NCBI RefSeq assembly: GCF_009811555.1
Contig: NZ_BLIN01000005.1
Coordinates: 3,605,501 to 3,669,500 of the forward strand
Direction: 5' to 3'
Length of the DNA stretch: 64,000 nt
Origin: Streptomyces caniferus
Lineage (GTDB): Bacteria; Actinomycetota; Actinomycetes; Streptomycetales; Streptomycetaceae
Below, one piece after another: positions 37,301 through 45,721 of the stretch. The first letter of the stretch is position 1, and each line of letters opens with the position of its first letter. Under the pieces are notes generated by a model. The model saw only the letters and a list, made by a program, of their open reading frames with translations. It had not been told where the DNA came from and did not search any database. The position numbers and the translations under genes are program-made.

Positions 37301-37748
37301 CACCAGCAACGCCCCGCGCGGCCCGGTCGTGGCGGTCGCCGACGAGATGACCTCGTCCGACGGCGACATGATCACCGCGGCCTTCAAACTGCTGGGCATC
37401 GGCCCGGTGGTGGGCATGCGCACCTGGGGCGGGGTGGTCGGGATGACCGGCCGGCACCGGCTCGCCGACGGGACCTCGATCACCGTCCCGATGAATGCCG
37501 CATGGTTCCGGCTCTACGGCTGGGGCGTGGAGAACCACGGCGTCGAGGTCGACATCGAGGCGCTGCGCTCGCCGCTGCACTGGGCCGAGGGCCGGCATCC
37601 ACAGCTGGGCGTCGCGGTGCGCACGGTGCTGGAGCTGCTGGACCGGCATGCGGCGGCGACGCCTCCGGACCTGTCGGAGGTGCCGGACCTGCGGCGGCCC
37701 CCGCTGCCACCCCGGGACGAGGGCGAGGCGGAGGCGACCGGGGCCTGA
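34347..37748 (+). CDS. Tricorn-protease homologue (S41)
   Basis: A 1,133-residue soluble protein, starting VSDAPEAVGPRPEPL at GTG 34347; the frame is open further upstream, without support. Order of domains: six-bladed propeller (LRYPHLHGDLLCFAAEDDLW onward), seven-bladed propeller (to about residue 690), a helical core domain with the Ser-His pair (MGELGTSHAYVVGARR), PDZ (near 800-880), and the second core domain with DVRGNAGGNISELV and nucleophile segment DEMTSSDGDMI (Ser near 1003-1004), then NHGVEVDIE. Tricorn degrades the oligopeptides released by the proteasome; Streptomyces possess proteasomes. It is divergent from the TetR gene, so its expression may respond to the same palindromes. 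Confidence 0.93.
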   Translation: MSDAPEAVGPRPEPLAAEPPDLPGRGPGPPGAAYLRYPHLHGDLLCFAAEDDLWIAPVAPDGEEPGRAWRLTVDRTRVGHPRFSPDGAHIAFTTWRSLDPEVHLAPVDGGPARRLTYWGSTDARVCGWTPPDHEGQAHVLAVSSHGQPFSYYSWAYSVPTDGSPGGQLPWGPVSDIAVADVEGERRTLLLSGKPPHEPASWKRYRGGAMGRMWLHGTRLMPDLYGHLDSVMFVGGRVAFLSDHEGIGNVYSCLPDSTDLRRHTDHADFYARHASSDGSRIVYQCAGDLWLIDDLGPDAVPRKLAVRLGGPRAGRRTYQVPAASHVTGLAVDTTGRASAVGVRGSLYWLTHRDGPARTIHDTPGVRVRLPEMLGSTGRIAYLTDADGEDAIEITNLPRAGAPGEPRRLAAGELGRVHEMTSAPDGERLAVASHDGRLLLVDVARPEEGAGEEETAAGVTELVRSTNGPVRDLAFSPDSRWLTWSHPGIGRTLRQIRMARLSDGHIVDVTNGRFEDEQPVFTRDGRYLAFLSWRGFDPVYDVHTGDLSFPLGCRPYLVPLSSATPSPFALSPEGRPAAGGLDPDEIPPPSDEGPVLVEVEGLENRVTPFPVAASKYSSLEPVSGGGLVWLRWPISGALGETFANPADTSGRPTLEHFDLTKARRTELTSSLDGFALSGDGTRLVVNDEGELRAVPATETPDSDSTVFLDLRRILHDVDPVAEWRQAFDEAGRIARTYFWDPRMCGIDWDAVLAQYRPLLERVASPDEFADLLREVMGELGTSHAYVVGARRNEGPPHYQRAMGLLGANLVCREGRWVLTRILPGESSDSKARSPLAGTGIREGAALTHVDGRRVDPVTGPYPLLAAAGGTTVELTFSPPEGEGPPRRVAVVPLVDERPLRYQDWVAKRRAVVRELSGGRCGYLHIPDMGGSGWAQFNRDLRMEVSRPALIVDVRGNAGGNISELVIEKLTRTIMGWDLTRDAEPVSYTSNAPRGPVVAVADEMTSSDGDMITAAFKLLGIGPVVGMRTWGGVVGMTGRHRLADGTSITVPMNAAWFRLYGWGVENHGVEVDIEALRSPLHWAEGRHPQLGVAVRTVLELLDRHAAATPPDLSEVPDLRRPPLPPRDEGEAEATGA

Positions 37749-37863
37749 ACCAGCGGCCCGCCCGCCAGTTGGCGGTGCCGTCCCATGACGTGCACACCCT
37801 CTTCGCGAAGGCCGGGCAGCTCGGTCGGCCGACGAAGCCGAAGGTCGCCGGCCGACATGAGGT

Positions 37864-37893
37864 GGGGCGCCCCCGGTCGACCGGGGGCGCCCC
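37864..37893. terminator. 30-bp perfect palindrome after the tricorn-like gene
   Basis: GGGGCGCCCCCGGTC and its exact complement GACCGGGGGCGCCCC are joined without a spacer. It lies between convergent genes and is a likely bidirectional terminator. Confidence 0.75.
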
Positions 37894-37943
37894 GTCACGC
37901 ATGGCGCGTACGTCGCCGCGCGTGAGGTTCAGGACGAGCCAAT

Positions 37944-38201
37944 TCAGCTCTGGAAGCGGCCCTCGGCGGCGTCCATCGCGTCCTGGGCGGGCTGGCGGCC
38001 CTGCTGGCCACGCTCACGCGGCTGCTGGCCACGCTCCTGGCCGCCCTGACGGCGGTCCTGGTCCTGGCGCTGACCGCCGTGCTCACGGTCCTGGCGCTGC
38101 CCACCGCGCTCGTTGCCCTGCTCGCGAGCGTCGCTCCTGGCGCCCTGCGCCTGGTTCTTGAGCTCGTTGGCCTTGTCCTGGAACTGGTCCTTGATGCCCA
38201 T
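37944..38201 (-). CDS. Small Gln/Arg/Gly-rich CsbD-like stress protein
   Basis: An 85-residue hydrophilic protein; ATG 38201 has AGGAGTG at good distance. The first 25 residues (MGIKDQFQDKANELKNQAQG) have the pattern of CsbD-family proteins, which are general-stress proteins of unknown biochemistry. The rest is low complexity with repeated QRQD/GGQ/RGQQ units (HGGQRQDQDRRQGGQERGQQ), probably disordered. It is monocistronic by position. Confidence 0.8.
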   Translation of the reverse strand: MGIKDQFQDKANELKNQAQGARSDAREQGNERGGQRQDREHGGQRQDQDRRQGGQERGQQPRERGQQGRQPAQDAMDAAEGRFQS

Positions 38202-38418
38202 GCTGTTCACTCCTAGTGGGGTGTAGGGGGGTTGGGCCCCGTTCAGCGTGACACGCCCGGACATTGCTCGCATTTCGATCACGGTTGACTACGCTCCGTG
38301 ACACACAAGGTCCGCTCTCCGGCCGCTCGCCGACAGCTCGGCGGCAGCGCACCGGGCAGTTCCGGGGGGCGATTCAGGGCAGTTCACGGGCGGTTGCCGG
38401 GACGGCTGCCCGCCCCGT

Positions 38419-39300
38419 TCACCGGTCCGCCCGCGCCTTCTCGTCCGCCTCCCCGCCGGCGCCCACCAGCCCGACCCGCATGCCGTCCAGCCGGTCCCCG
38501 AACCGCCGCATCTCCCGCCGGCCCGCCGACCCGATGAGCGCGGGCAGATACCCGCGGAGCGACTGCATCCCGCGCAGCCACCACTGCCCGTAGACGTGGG
38601 CGGAACGCTGCTCGATGCCCGCGACGATCCGGTCGACGGCGGGGCCGAGCGGATAGGTCTTGTTCGCCGGCCACGGCAGCCTGGAGCGCAGTTCGCGCAT
38701 GACGGCGTCCTGGTCGGCGCCGCGCACCATGTCGGTGTCGGTCCAGCTGAGGTAGCCCACCCCGACCCGTACGCCCCTGTGGCCGACCTCGGCGCGCAGG
38801 CTGTGCGCGAATGCCTCGACGCCCGACTTGGAGGCGCAGTAGGCGGTCATCATCGGCGCCGGGGTGATCGCGGCCAGCGAGGCTATCTGCAGGAAGTAGC
38901 CGCGGGACGCCATGAGGGCGGGGAGGAAGGCGCGGCCGGTGACCGCGCCGCCGATGAGGTTGACCTCGATGACCCGCCGCCAGGAGACCGGGTCGGAGTC
39001 GGCGAACGGGCCGCCGGTCGCCACCCCCGCATTGGCGACGACCACGTCGACCTTCCCGAAGCGGTCCTTGACCTCGCCCGCCACCCGGGCCATCGCCTCG
39101 TGGTCGGTGACATCGGCGTGCCAGTGGTGGGCCGGGCCGTGCAGCGAGGCCGCGACGCCCCGCAGTTCGTCCGGCTCCAGGCCGACCAGCGCCAGCGTCG
39201 CCCCGCGCGCCGACAGCTTCCGGGCCAGCAGCGCACCGACCCCACGGGCCGCGCCGGTGACGACGACGACCTGCCCCTCCAGGTTCCTGCTCGTCCTCAT
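38419..39300 (-). CDS. Short-chain dehydrogenase of the monooxygenase operon
   Basis: A 293-residue SDR with VVTGAARGVGALLA, NAGVATGG and the active site IASLAAITPAPMMTAYCASK. The C-terminal extension (WWLRGMQSLRGYLPALIGSA) resembles membrane-associated SadH-type SDRs. ATG 39300 overlaps the hydrolase stop as ATGA. As the third gene of the operon it would interconvert an alcohol and a ketone connected to the Baeyer-Villiger step; the substrate is unknown. Confidence 0.9.
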   Translation of the reverse strand: MRTSRNLEGQVVVVTGAARGVGALLARKLSARGATLALVGLEPDELRGVAASLHGPAHHWHADVTDHEAMARVAGEVKDRFGKVDVVVANAGVATGGPFADSDPVSWRRVIEVNLIGGAVTGRAFLPALMASRGYFLQIASLAAITPAPMMTAYCASKSGVEAFAHSLRAEVGHRGVRVGVGYLSWTDTDMVRGADQDAVMRELRSRLPWPANKTYPLGPAVDRIVAGIEQRSAHVYGQWWLRGMQSLRGYLPALIGSAGRREMRRFGDRLDGMRVGLVGAGGEADEKARADR

Positions 39301-40292
39301 GCCGTCTTCTCCTTCTTCTGCCGTGCGGAGCGGGGGACTTCGGCGGCCGCGGCCTCCCCGGTGTCGGTGTCGGTGCCCGCCGGCCGCAGATGGTCCTCGA
39401 CGAGCGCGCGCAGCCGGCCGGCGACCGCCGCGGGGTCCTCGATCGGCGTCATGTGTCCCAGGCCCGGCAGCTCGGTCAGACCGCGGCAGTCCGGCAGGAC
39501 GGAGGCCAGCCGGCGGGCGTGCACGAGCGGGGTGAGGCGGTCGGCGGTGCCCGCGACGACCGCGGTCGGCAGCTCCAGCCTGCTTGCCCCGCCGGTCAGT
39601 TCGAGACCGGACAGCACCCTGCCCCAGCGGGCCCGCACCCCGGGCGGGCAGGCGTGCACGATGCGCGCACAGGCCTCGATCTGCTCGGCGGTGGCGCCGG
39701 GGCCCATGGTGGCGTACCTCAGGGCGCTCTTGGCGAGCGGCGAAACGGGGCCGAGCGGCGCCCGCGAGTGCAGCATCAGCCGGTGCGCGCGGCGGCGGCC
39801 CTGCGGGCTGCGCAGCGGGAACACCCGTGATTCGGCGGGCAGATCGGCGCTGCCGGTGCTGCACAGCAGCGCGGCGGCGGCCCGCTCGCGCAGCTGCGGC
39901 CGCTCGGCGGCGGCCATGATCGTCATGCCGCCCATGGAGTGGCCGCCCACCACGGCGCGTTCGCCCGGCCGCAGGGCCGCCTCCAGTACGGCCACCAGGT
40001 CGTCGGCGAGCGCATGGGTGCTGTGGCCCGCAGGGCCCGCGGCGGGGCTGCGGCCGTGGCCGCGCTGGTCGTAGAGGACGACCCGGTGATCGGCGGCCAG
40101 GTCGCGGACGACCGGCGCCCAGAAGGCGGTCGAGCAGGTCCAGCCGTGCGCCAGGACGACGGCCGGCGCGTCCTTCGGGCCGTGGACCTCGGCGTACAGC
40201 CGGGCGCCGTCGGCCGAGACGACGGGCAGCGTCGTATGCGGCACCGGCGGGGCGTACGGGCCGGTGGTGACATATCCGCGCCGGCGGCTCAT
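39297..40292 (-). CDS. Alpha/beta hydrolase of the monooxygenase operon
   Basis: A 331-residue protein. HGWTCSTAFWAPVV is the oxyanion part, VVGGHSMGGMTIMAAAE the nucleophile elbow, GTADRLTPL the acid and GLGHMTPIE the His. The C-terminal 30 residues are a charged, Thr/Asp/Ala-rich tail. It overlaps the genes on both sides by ATGA. In a monooxygenase operon it would hydrolyse the ester or lactone made by the Baeyer-Villiger enzyme, which is inference from context. Confidence 0.9.
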   Translation of the reverse strand: MSRRRGYVTTGPYAPPVPHTTLPVVSADGARLYAEVHGPKDAPAVVLAHGWTCSTAFWAPVVRDLAADHRVVLYDQRGHGRSPAAGPAGHSTHALADDLVAVLEAALRPGERAVVGGHSMGGMTIMAAAERPQLRERAAAALLCSTGSADLPAESRVFPLRSPQGRRRAHRLMLHSRAPLGPVSPLAKSALRYATMGPGATAEQIEACARIVHACPPGVRARWGRVLSGLELTGGASRLELPTAVVAGTADRLTPLVHARRLASVLPDCRGLTELPGLGHMTPIEDPAAVAGRLRALVEDHLRPAGTDTDTGEAAAAEVPRSARQKKEKTA

Positions 40293-41818
40293 GCGGCCAC
40301 CTCCGTCCGGGGGCCGGCGGGCCGGTCCGCGGGCTTGCCGGCCGGTGGGCGCAGCACCGCGTACTCCGCGAGGTCGACCTGCCGGGTGACCTTCTTGAAC
40401 TCCGCGGTCGTGCCCGGCCAGGCGGTGGTGTTGCGGCCGTTCTTGTCCAGATACCAGCTGTCGCAGCCGCCGGTGTTCCACACCGTGCGCGCCATCCGCT
40501 GCTGGATCCGGCGGTTCCACTCCTGTACGGCGGACGGCCGGGCGTCGAGGGCGATCTTCGGGCCGAGGACGTCCAGTTGGCGCATGAAGTCGGCGAGGTA
40601 GTTCAGCTGCGCCTCGATCATCAGGATCATCGAGCTGTTCCCGAGGCCGGTGTTGGGCCCGATGATGGTGAGGAAGTTGGGGAAGCCGGCCGCGCTGGCA
40701 CCGCGCAGCGCGGACATGCCGTCCTTCCACTCCTCGGCCAGCGTCGTCCCGTGGGCGCCGGTCACCCGCTGTGCGATGGGCAGGTCCGTCACGTGGAAGC
40801 CGGTGCCGAAGACGATCGTGTCGGCCTCCACCTCGCTCCCGTCGGCCCCCACGAGCGTGCTGCCGCGGACCTCCTTCAGCCCGGCGGCGACCAGATCCAC
40901 ATTGGGCTGGGCCAGGGCCGGGTAATAGGTGTTGGAGAGCAGGATCCGCTTGCAGCCGATGCGGTAGTCGGGGGTCAGCGCGGCCCGCAGCACCGGGTCC
41001 TTGATGGCCTTCTTCATATGGTTGCGGGCCAGGAACTCGATCAGCCCCAGCTCGTCGGGGCGCTTGGTGAAGGCGCTGACCTGCATCTCCCTGATGCCCC
41101 AGAGCAGCCCGCGGCGCGCGGCCCGGGTCGCGGGAAACGTGCTGTGCAGCCATTTCTCGGCCGCGGTGATCTTGCGGTCGGCGCGCGGCAGCACCCACGG
41201 CGCGGTCCGCTGGAAGAGGGTGAGCCGCTCCACGTCCGGCTGGATGGCCGGCACGATCTGGATCGCCGAGGCGCCCGTACCGATCATGGCGACGCGCTTG
41301 CCGCGCAGGTCGTCGTCGTGGTCCCAGCGGGCGGAGTGCGAGACCTTGCCGGGGAAGGTGTCCAGCCCCGGGACGGCCGGGACCTTGGGGTCCGACAGCG
41401 GCCCGGTCGCGGAGACCACGACATCCGCGGTCAGCGGCCCGGCGGCGGTCTCCACCTCCCAGTGCAGCGCCTCGGTGTCCCAGCGCATGCTGAGCACTTC
41501 GGCACGGAAGCGGAGGTGGTCCCGCAGCCCGAAGGTGTCGGCGACCCGTTCCAGGTAGGCCCGGATGTGGGGCTGCCCGGAGAAGTTGCGCGGCCACTCG
41601 GGGTTCGGCGCGAAGGAGAAGGAGTACAGGTGCGAGGGCACATCGCACGCGCATCCCGGATAGGTGTTGTCCCGCCAGGTGCCGCCCACCGCGTCGGCCC
41701 GTTCCAGGATCACGAAGTCGGTGATCCCCTGGCGCCGCAGCCGGACGGCCGCGCCCAGACCACCGAAGCCCGATCCGATCACCGCAACCCGCACATGCCT
41801 GCGCTCGCGCTCGGCCAT
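40289..41818 (-). CDS. Flavin-dependent Baeyer-Villiger monooxygenase
   Basis: A 509-residue FAD/NADPH enzyme. ATG 41818 was chosen because GGGAGG lies 7 bp upstream and the Rossmann motif VAVIGSGFGGLGAA begins at about residue 8; an in-frame ATG at 41854 adds 12 residues. The type I BVMO fingerprint FPGKVSHSARWD (FxGxxxHxxxWD) is complete, followed by the second Rossmann motif VAMIGTGASAIQ and the ATG-type motif VFGTGFHVTD. It converts ketones to esters or lactones, or oxidises heteroatoms. First gene of a three-gene operon, divergent from a MerR gene. Confidence 0.94.
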   Translation of the reverse strand: MAERERRHVRVAVIGSGFGGLGAAVRLRRQGITDFVILERADAVGGTWRDNTYPGCACDVPSHLYSFSFAPNPEWPRNFSGQPHIRAYLERVADTFGLRDHLRFRAEVLSMRWDTEALHWEVETAAGPLTADVVVSATGPLSDPKVPAVPGLDTFPGKVSHSARWDHDDDLRGKRVAMIGTGASAIQIVPAIQPDVERLTLFQRTAPWVLPRADRKITAAEKWLHSTFPATRAARRGLLWGIREMQVSAFTKRPDELGLIEFLARNHMKKAIKDPVLRAALTPDYRIGCKRILLSNTYYPALAQPNVDLVAAGLKEVRGSTLVGADGSEVEADTIVFGTGFHVTDLPIAQRVTGAHGTTLAEEWKDGMSALRGASAAGFPNFLTIIGPNTGLGNSSMILMIEAQLNYLADFMRQLDVLGPKIALDARPSAVQEWNRRIQQRMARTVWNTGGCDSWYLDKNGRNTTAWPGTTAEFKKVTRQVDLAEYAVLRPPAGKPADRPAGPRTEVAA

Positions 41819-42021
41819 ATAGCCGCCTCCCGGTTCGACGTACTCCACTGCCATCTTCGAGGCCGCGACGTCCGACACCACGACCGCCCCTATCGCGCCA
41901 GTAATCACTGGCACAGTGGGAGAGTAGGGCAGCCACGTACCGAGCGGTAGGGGGTGGGCGACAGGAGTTACCGCCGGTCGTCCCAGGCCCCGGCGTCGCA
42001 CCCCCGGCATAGGCTGGGCCC

Positions 42022-42828
42022 GTGGCAGCGAACGAAAATCCCCAGGACGCGCTCACGGAACCCGAGGCACACCCCCCGGCGCGGGAATTCCGCATGGCCG
42101 ACCTGGCCAGGGAAGCCGGTATCACCGTCCGTACGCTGCGCTTCTACCGCGAGCGCAAGCTCATCCCGCCGCCCCGCCGCGAGGGCCGGATCGCCTGGTA
42201 CAACGACCATCACCTGGCCCGCCTGCGCACCATCGGCGCCCTCCTGGAACGCGGCCACACCCTCGGCGGCATCGCGGAACTCCTCTCGGCCTTCGACACC
42301 GGCCGCGACGTGGGCGAACTGCTCGGCCTGGAGAACCCCCTCGTCCCGCCCTGGTCCGAGGAGACCCGCGTCCGCCTCTCCCCCGAGGAACTCGCCGATC
42401 ACTTCAGCGAGGACATCACCGCCGAGAACCTCACCACGTCCCTGGACATCGGCTACCTCGCCGTCGACGGCGACGAGTTCGTCCACATCAGCCGCCGCCT
42501 GCTGGACGCCTCCACCGAACTCGTCGGCCAGGGCATCCCGTTGGCCGCCGTCCTCGAAGCCGGCCGCCAGGTACGCATCCACGCCGACGCCCTCGCCGAC
42601 GTCTTCGCCACCCTCATCCGCACCCACGTCCTGTCCGACGTCCTCGCCCGCGCCTCGGCGGGCGAGGCCCCCGGCCCCCACGAGGCCGACCGCATCGCCG
42701 AGACCTTCGAGAAGCTCCGCCCGCTCACCAAGGGCGTGGTCGAGGCCGAGCTCTCCATGGCGGTGGACCGCCGCGTCCGGGCGGAGCTGGCGCAGTGGCT
42801 GCGGGAGCAGGGCCAGGAAGGGACGTGA
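42022..42828 (+). CDS. MerR-family regulator divergent from the monooxygenase operon
   Basis: A 268-residue protein, starting at GTG 42022. The N-terminal winged helix is typical (FRMADLAREAGITVRTLRFY and ERKLIPPP), the helical region follows, and the C-terminal ~150 residues form an effector-like domain (VHISRRLLDASTELVGQGI) without Cys ligands, so it senses an organic compound or protein rather than a metal. Its start faces the monooxygenase start across 203 bp and control of that operon is likely. Confidence 0.9.
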   Translation: MAANENPQDALTEPEAHPPAREFRMADLAREAGITVRTLRFYRERKLIPPPRREGRIAWYNDHHLARLRTIGALLERGHTLGGIAELLSAFDTGRDVGELLGLENPLVPPWSEETRVRLSPEELADHFSEDITAENLTTSLDIGYLAVDGDEFVHISRRLLDASTELVGQGIPLAAVLEAGRQVRIHADALADVFATLIRTHVLSDVLARASAGEAPGPHEADRIAETFEKLRPLTKGVVEAELSMAVDRRVRAELAQWLREQGQEGT

Positions 42829-42853
42829 CCGCGCACCGGCGGGCGGGCGCGCC

Positions 42854-44740
42854 TCAGCCGCACGGCGCCCCGGACCGCAGGAAGTGGTCGAGCAGGCGCC
42901 GTACGGCCAGGTCCTGCTCGGACCGCGTCTCCTCCGCCGCGACGAGCTGCGCGGCATAGCTGCGCACCAGCCCGGCCCAGACATAGTGCCCCTGCGCCTG
43001 CTCGGCGAGCAGATGCGCGTCGCACAGCTCGGCGAGGTGCCGCCGGGTGCGCTCGGCCTCCCGACCGGCCAGGGCCGCCGCGGTCGGGACGCCCACACAG
43101 GTGCCGGGGTGCAGTCCGAGGATGCGGAACAGCCGGGCGGCGCCGCTCGACAGCGCCCGGTAGCTGCGGTAGAGGCTGGCCTCCACGGACAGATCGGCCT
43201 CGGGTGCGGACAGCTCGGGCAGCCGGCGGCGCTCGTCGGCCAGCTTCTTCGTCCAGCACGCCAGCGACCAGTCGGGGTGGGCCATCAGCCGTGCCGCGGC
43301 GATCCGCAGCGCCAGCGGCAGCCGGTCGCACCGTTCGACGAGTCCCCTGGCGGCGGCCCCCTCCGCCGCCAGACGCTCCGGCCCCAGCGCGTTGCCGAGC
43401 AGCTGGAGGGCGTCGGCCGGGGCCAGCGGTCCCACCGTGACCAGTGCGGCCCCGTCGTGGACCATCAGCCCGCTCAGACGTCTTCGGCTGGTCACCAGCG
43501 CCAGGCAGCCCGGTGTCGCGGGCAGCAGCGGGCGGGCCTGTTCAGCCGTGCCGGCGTTGTCCAGCAGGACGAGCATCCGCCGTCCGGCGAGCAGCGAGCG
43601 GTACAGCGCCGAGCGCTCCGTGACCGCGTCGGGGATCTCCGCCTCCGGCACCCCCAGGGCCCGCAGGAACGCGGACAGCGCGGTTCCGGCGCGCATCGGG
43701 GGCCGCTCGAAGCCCCGCAGGTCGACGAAGAGCTGCCCGTCGGGGAACGCGTCCTTGAGGCGGTGCGCCCACTGCACCGCCAGAGTGGTCTTGCCGGCTC
43801 CTCCCCCGCCCGCGAGCACCACGCAGCCCGGTTCCGGCACCCGGTCCAGGTGCTGGTCCAGCGTCGCGAGCTCGGCCACGCGGCCACAGAAGTCGCCTAT
43901 AGGGGGCGGGAGTTGGGCGACGGCGGGCCGCGGCGCCGGCAGCCGGCCGGAGGCCTGGGGGGCGGCCGGGCCCGGACCGACCTCGGGGGGACGGGCCGGG
44001 CGCGGCGCGCCCGCGCGCTTTTGGCCGAGCACCGCCAGGTAGGCCTCGTCGAGGGCCGGACCGGGATCGATGCCCAGCTGGTCCTTCAACTGCCGCCTGG
44101 TCCGGTGGTAGTGGTCGAGGGCTTCGGCCTGCCGGCCGCTCGCCTGCAGCGCGCGCATCAGAAGGGCGTTCAGCTCCTCGTGCAGGGGATGCTCCGCGAG
44201 CCATGCGGTCAACTCCGTGACCACTTCCCCGTAGCGGCCGAGCACCAGCAGCTTCGCCCCGAGATCCTGCAGCGCCGCCACCCTGGCCTGGGCCAGACCG
44301 GTGCCCAGCATCCGGCGCACCCGGTCGCCGGGCACATCCGCCAACGCCTCGCCCCGCCACATGCCCAGGGCCTGGCGCAGCATCGTGACGGCGGTCCGCG
44401 GCTCGGCGTCCCGAGCGCCGAAGACCAGGTCCTGGAACCGGTTGGCGTCCACCGCGCACGGATCGGCGATCAGGGCGTATCCCTGTCCACGGGTGGTGAG
44501 TTCGGCATGGCCGGCCAGCAGCCGGCGCAGGCGGTGCACGTGATTGTGGACGACGCCTCTCGCGCTGGCCGGCGGATCCGCGTCCCAGGCGAGGTCGATC
44601 ATTCTGTTGACCGGGACGACTTGATTGACCTCACTGATCAGAATTGCGGCCACGGTGCGCAGTCGGCCCGTTCCCAGGGTCAGCAGTCGGTCATTGTTCA
44701 CTTCGATTTCAACCGGCCCTAGTAGCCGCAACTGAACCAT
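42854..44740 (-). CDS. AfsR/SARP-type transcriptional activator with NB-ARC domain
   Basis: A 628-residue protein. Residues 1-95 are an OmpR-type winged helix (MVQLRLLGPVEIEVNNDRLL), 100-245 the BTAD (YHRTRRQLKDQLGIDPGPAL), then a Pro-rich linker and an NB-ARC ATPase domain with VVLAGGGGAGKTTLAVQWAH near residue 310 and LVLLDNAG. AfsR (993 residues) has an additional TPR part, missing here. SARPs activate antibiotic or morphology genes by binding direct repeats. It is divergent from a small secreted-protein gene, its most obvious target. No biosynthetic cluster is adjacent. Confidence 0.93.
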   Translation of the reverse strand: MVQLRLLGPVEIEVNNDRLLTLGTGRLRTVAAILISEVNQVVPVNRMIDLAWDADPPASARGVVHNHVHRLRRLLAGHAELTTRGQGYALIADPCAVDANRFQDLVFGARDAEPRTAVTMLRQALGMWRGEALADVPGDRVRRMLGTGLAQARVAALQDLGAKLLVLGRYGEVVTELTAWLAEHPLHEELNALLMRALQASGRQAEALDHYHRTRRQLKDQLGIDPGPALDEAYLAVLGQKRAGAPRPARPPEVGPGPAAPQASGRLPAPRPAVAQLPPPIGDFCGRVAELATLDQHLDRVPEPGCVVLAGGGGAGKTTLAVQWAHRLKDAFPDGQLFVDLRGFERPPMRAGTALSAFLRALGVPEAEIPDAVTERSALYRSLLAGRRMLVLLDNAGTAEQARPLLPATPGCLALVTSRRRLSGLMVHDGAALVTVGPLAPADALQLLGNALGPERLAAEGAAARGLVERCDRLPLALRIAAARLMAHPDWSLACWTKKLADERRRLPELSAPEADLSVEASLYRSYRALSSGAARLFRILGLHPGTCVGVPTAAALAGREAERTRRHLAELCDAHLLAEQAQGHYVWAGLVRSYAAQLVAAEETRSEQDLAVRRLLDHFLRSGAPCG

Positions 44741-45056
44741 TGTGCCCTCAAGTTGATGCCGACGAAGGACGCACGGGAAACCGCCCTTTTGCCTCGGAAG
44801 ACCACGGGCGGGAACACAAGGTTCCGTTTCGCCTTTCCACTCTCACTATATGGACGAATTCACGGTATTGACGAAAGGTCAGTGGCGGTTGCGGACGTCA
44901 TGAGCAACATGTGAGCGAATCATGAGCGGGGCGGCGAAGCATCACTACTGCGCCGGTCGCGGCGGCCCTCCCCTGGCCGCCGGCCGGCCCGGCCTCCGCC
45001 GCCCGATGGCCCGGGAAGCGGAGCGGACTGACCATCCGTACCCATGAGGAGAAACC
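44741..45056. other. Divergent promoter region between SARP and secreted-protein gene
   Basis: 316 bases without a gene. AT-richer than the surroundings between 44815 and 44880. A TTGACG hexamer at 44868-44873 could be a -35 element for the rightward gene, but no good -10 follows. ATGAGC occurs at 44898 and 44921. No terminator-like hairpin was seen. Confidence 0.5.
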
Positions 45057-45566
45057 ATGTCCACGAAGAACGTGCTGAAGAAGAGCATCGCCGCGGCAGC
45101 CCTGTGCGCGGCGCTGTGCGGCACGGCCGTCGCCTTCCCGGCAACGGCCTCGGCCTCGCCGGTCGCCGCCGCCGCGGCCGCGGGCGAATCGCCCGTCGAT
45201 GTCGGCGCCAACGCCAACCTGAACTTCAATGTCGACGTGCTCGGCATCGCCAACAAGATCGAGTCGTCGATCAAGACCGCCCAGAACCGCGAGGGCTTCG
45301 TCAAGAACCTGATGGAGTCGGCGTTCTACGCCAGCGGCGGCCAGTACAACGTCATGGTGCACAACCTCAGCCAGCCCTACGAGGAGCACCTGAACGGCGT
45401 GAAGGCGTACGGCTCCGCCACCTATGACGGCGTCGTCTACGGCATCTGGGTCTTCGAGGACGGCGAGTTCACGAACCAGGGCGACGGCGGCTACATCAAC
45501 TGGGCCTTCAAGGGCTGGTTCGACCGCCCGGACAACGGCGGCTACGTGAAGTTCTCCCGCCCCTGA
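45057..45566 (+). CDS. Small secreted protein of unknown function
   Basis: A 169-residue protein with a Sec signal peptide (Lys-rich start, KKSIAAAALCAALCGTAVAF core, cleavage after ATASA). The mature protein is acidic and rich in Gly, Tyr, Trp and Asn (YDGVVYGIWVFEDGEFTNQG, GGYINWAFKGWFDRPDNG). Similar proteins in Streptomyces are often annotated as stress protein without biochemical basis. A GAGGAGAAACC ribosome-binding site precedes ATG 45057. It is divergent from the SARP gene and alone in its transcript, followed by two terminator hairpins. Confidence 0.85.
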   Translation: MSTKNVLKKSIAAAALCAALCGTAVAFPATASASPVAAAAAAGESPVDVGANANLNFNVDVLGIANKIESSIKTAQNREGFVKNLMESAFYASGGQYNVMVHNLSQPYEEHLNGVKAYGSATYDGVVYGIWVFEDGEFTNQGDGGYINWAFKGWFDRPDNGGYVKFSRP

Positions 45567-45608
45567 CCCACCCCGCTCCACCTCGCGACCGGCCTTCCGG
45601 CGGTCGAC

Positions 45609-45680
45609 GGCGGCCCGCCGCACATCCCGGCGGGCCGCCCCCGAGCCGGGGCGCCCTCGAATTCCCCCGGGGGGCGCCCC
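45609..45680 (+). terminator. Two hairpins in series after the secreted-protein gene
   Basis: First: GGCGGCCCGCCG (45609-45620) with CGGCGGGCCGCC (45628-45639). Second: GGGGCGCCC (45648-45656) with GGGCGCCCC (45672-45680). The following gene is convergent. Confidence 0.7.
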
Positions 45681-45721
45681 ACCTCGGCGGGGGCACCCCG
45701 CGGATCACGGGGCGGTCCGGG

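Noticed and set aside
35178..37898. Minus-strand 906-codon frame
   Set aside because: Antisense of the tricorn-like gene; no recognisable domain.
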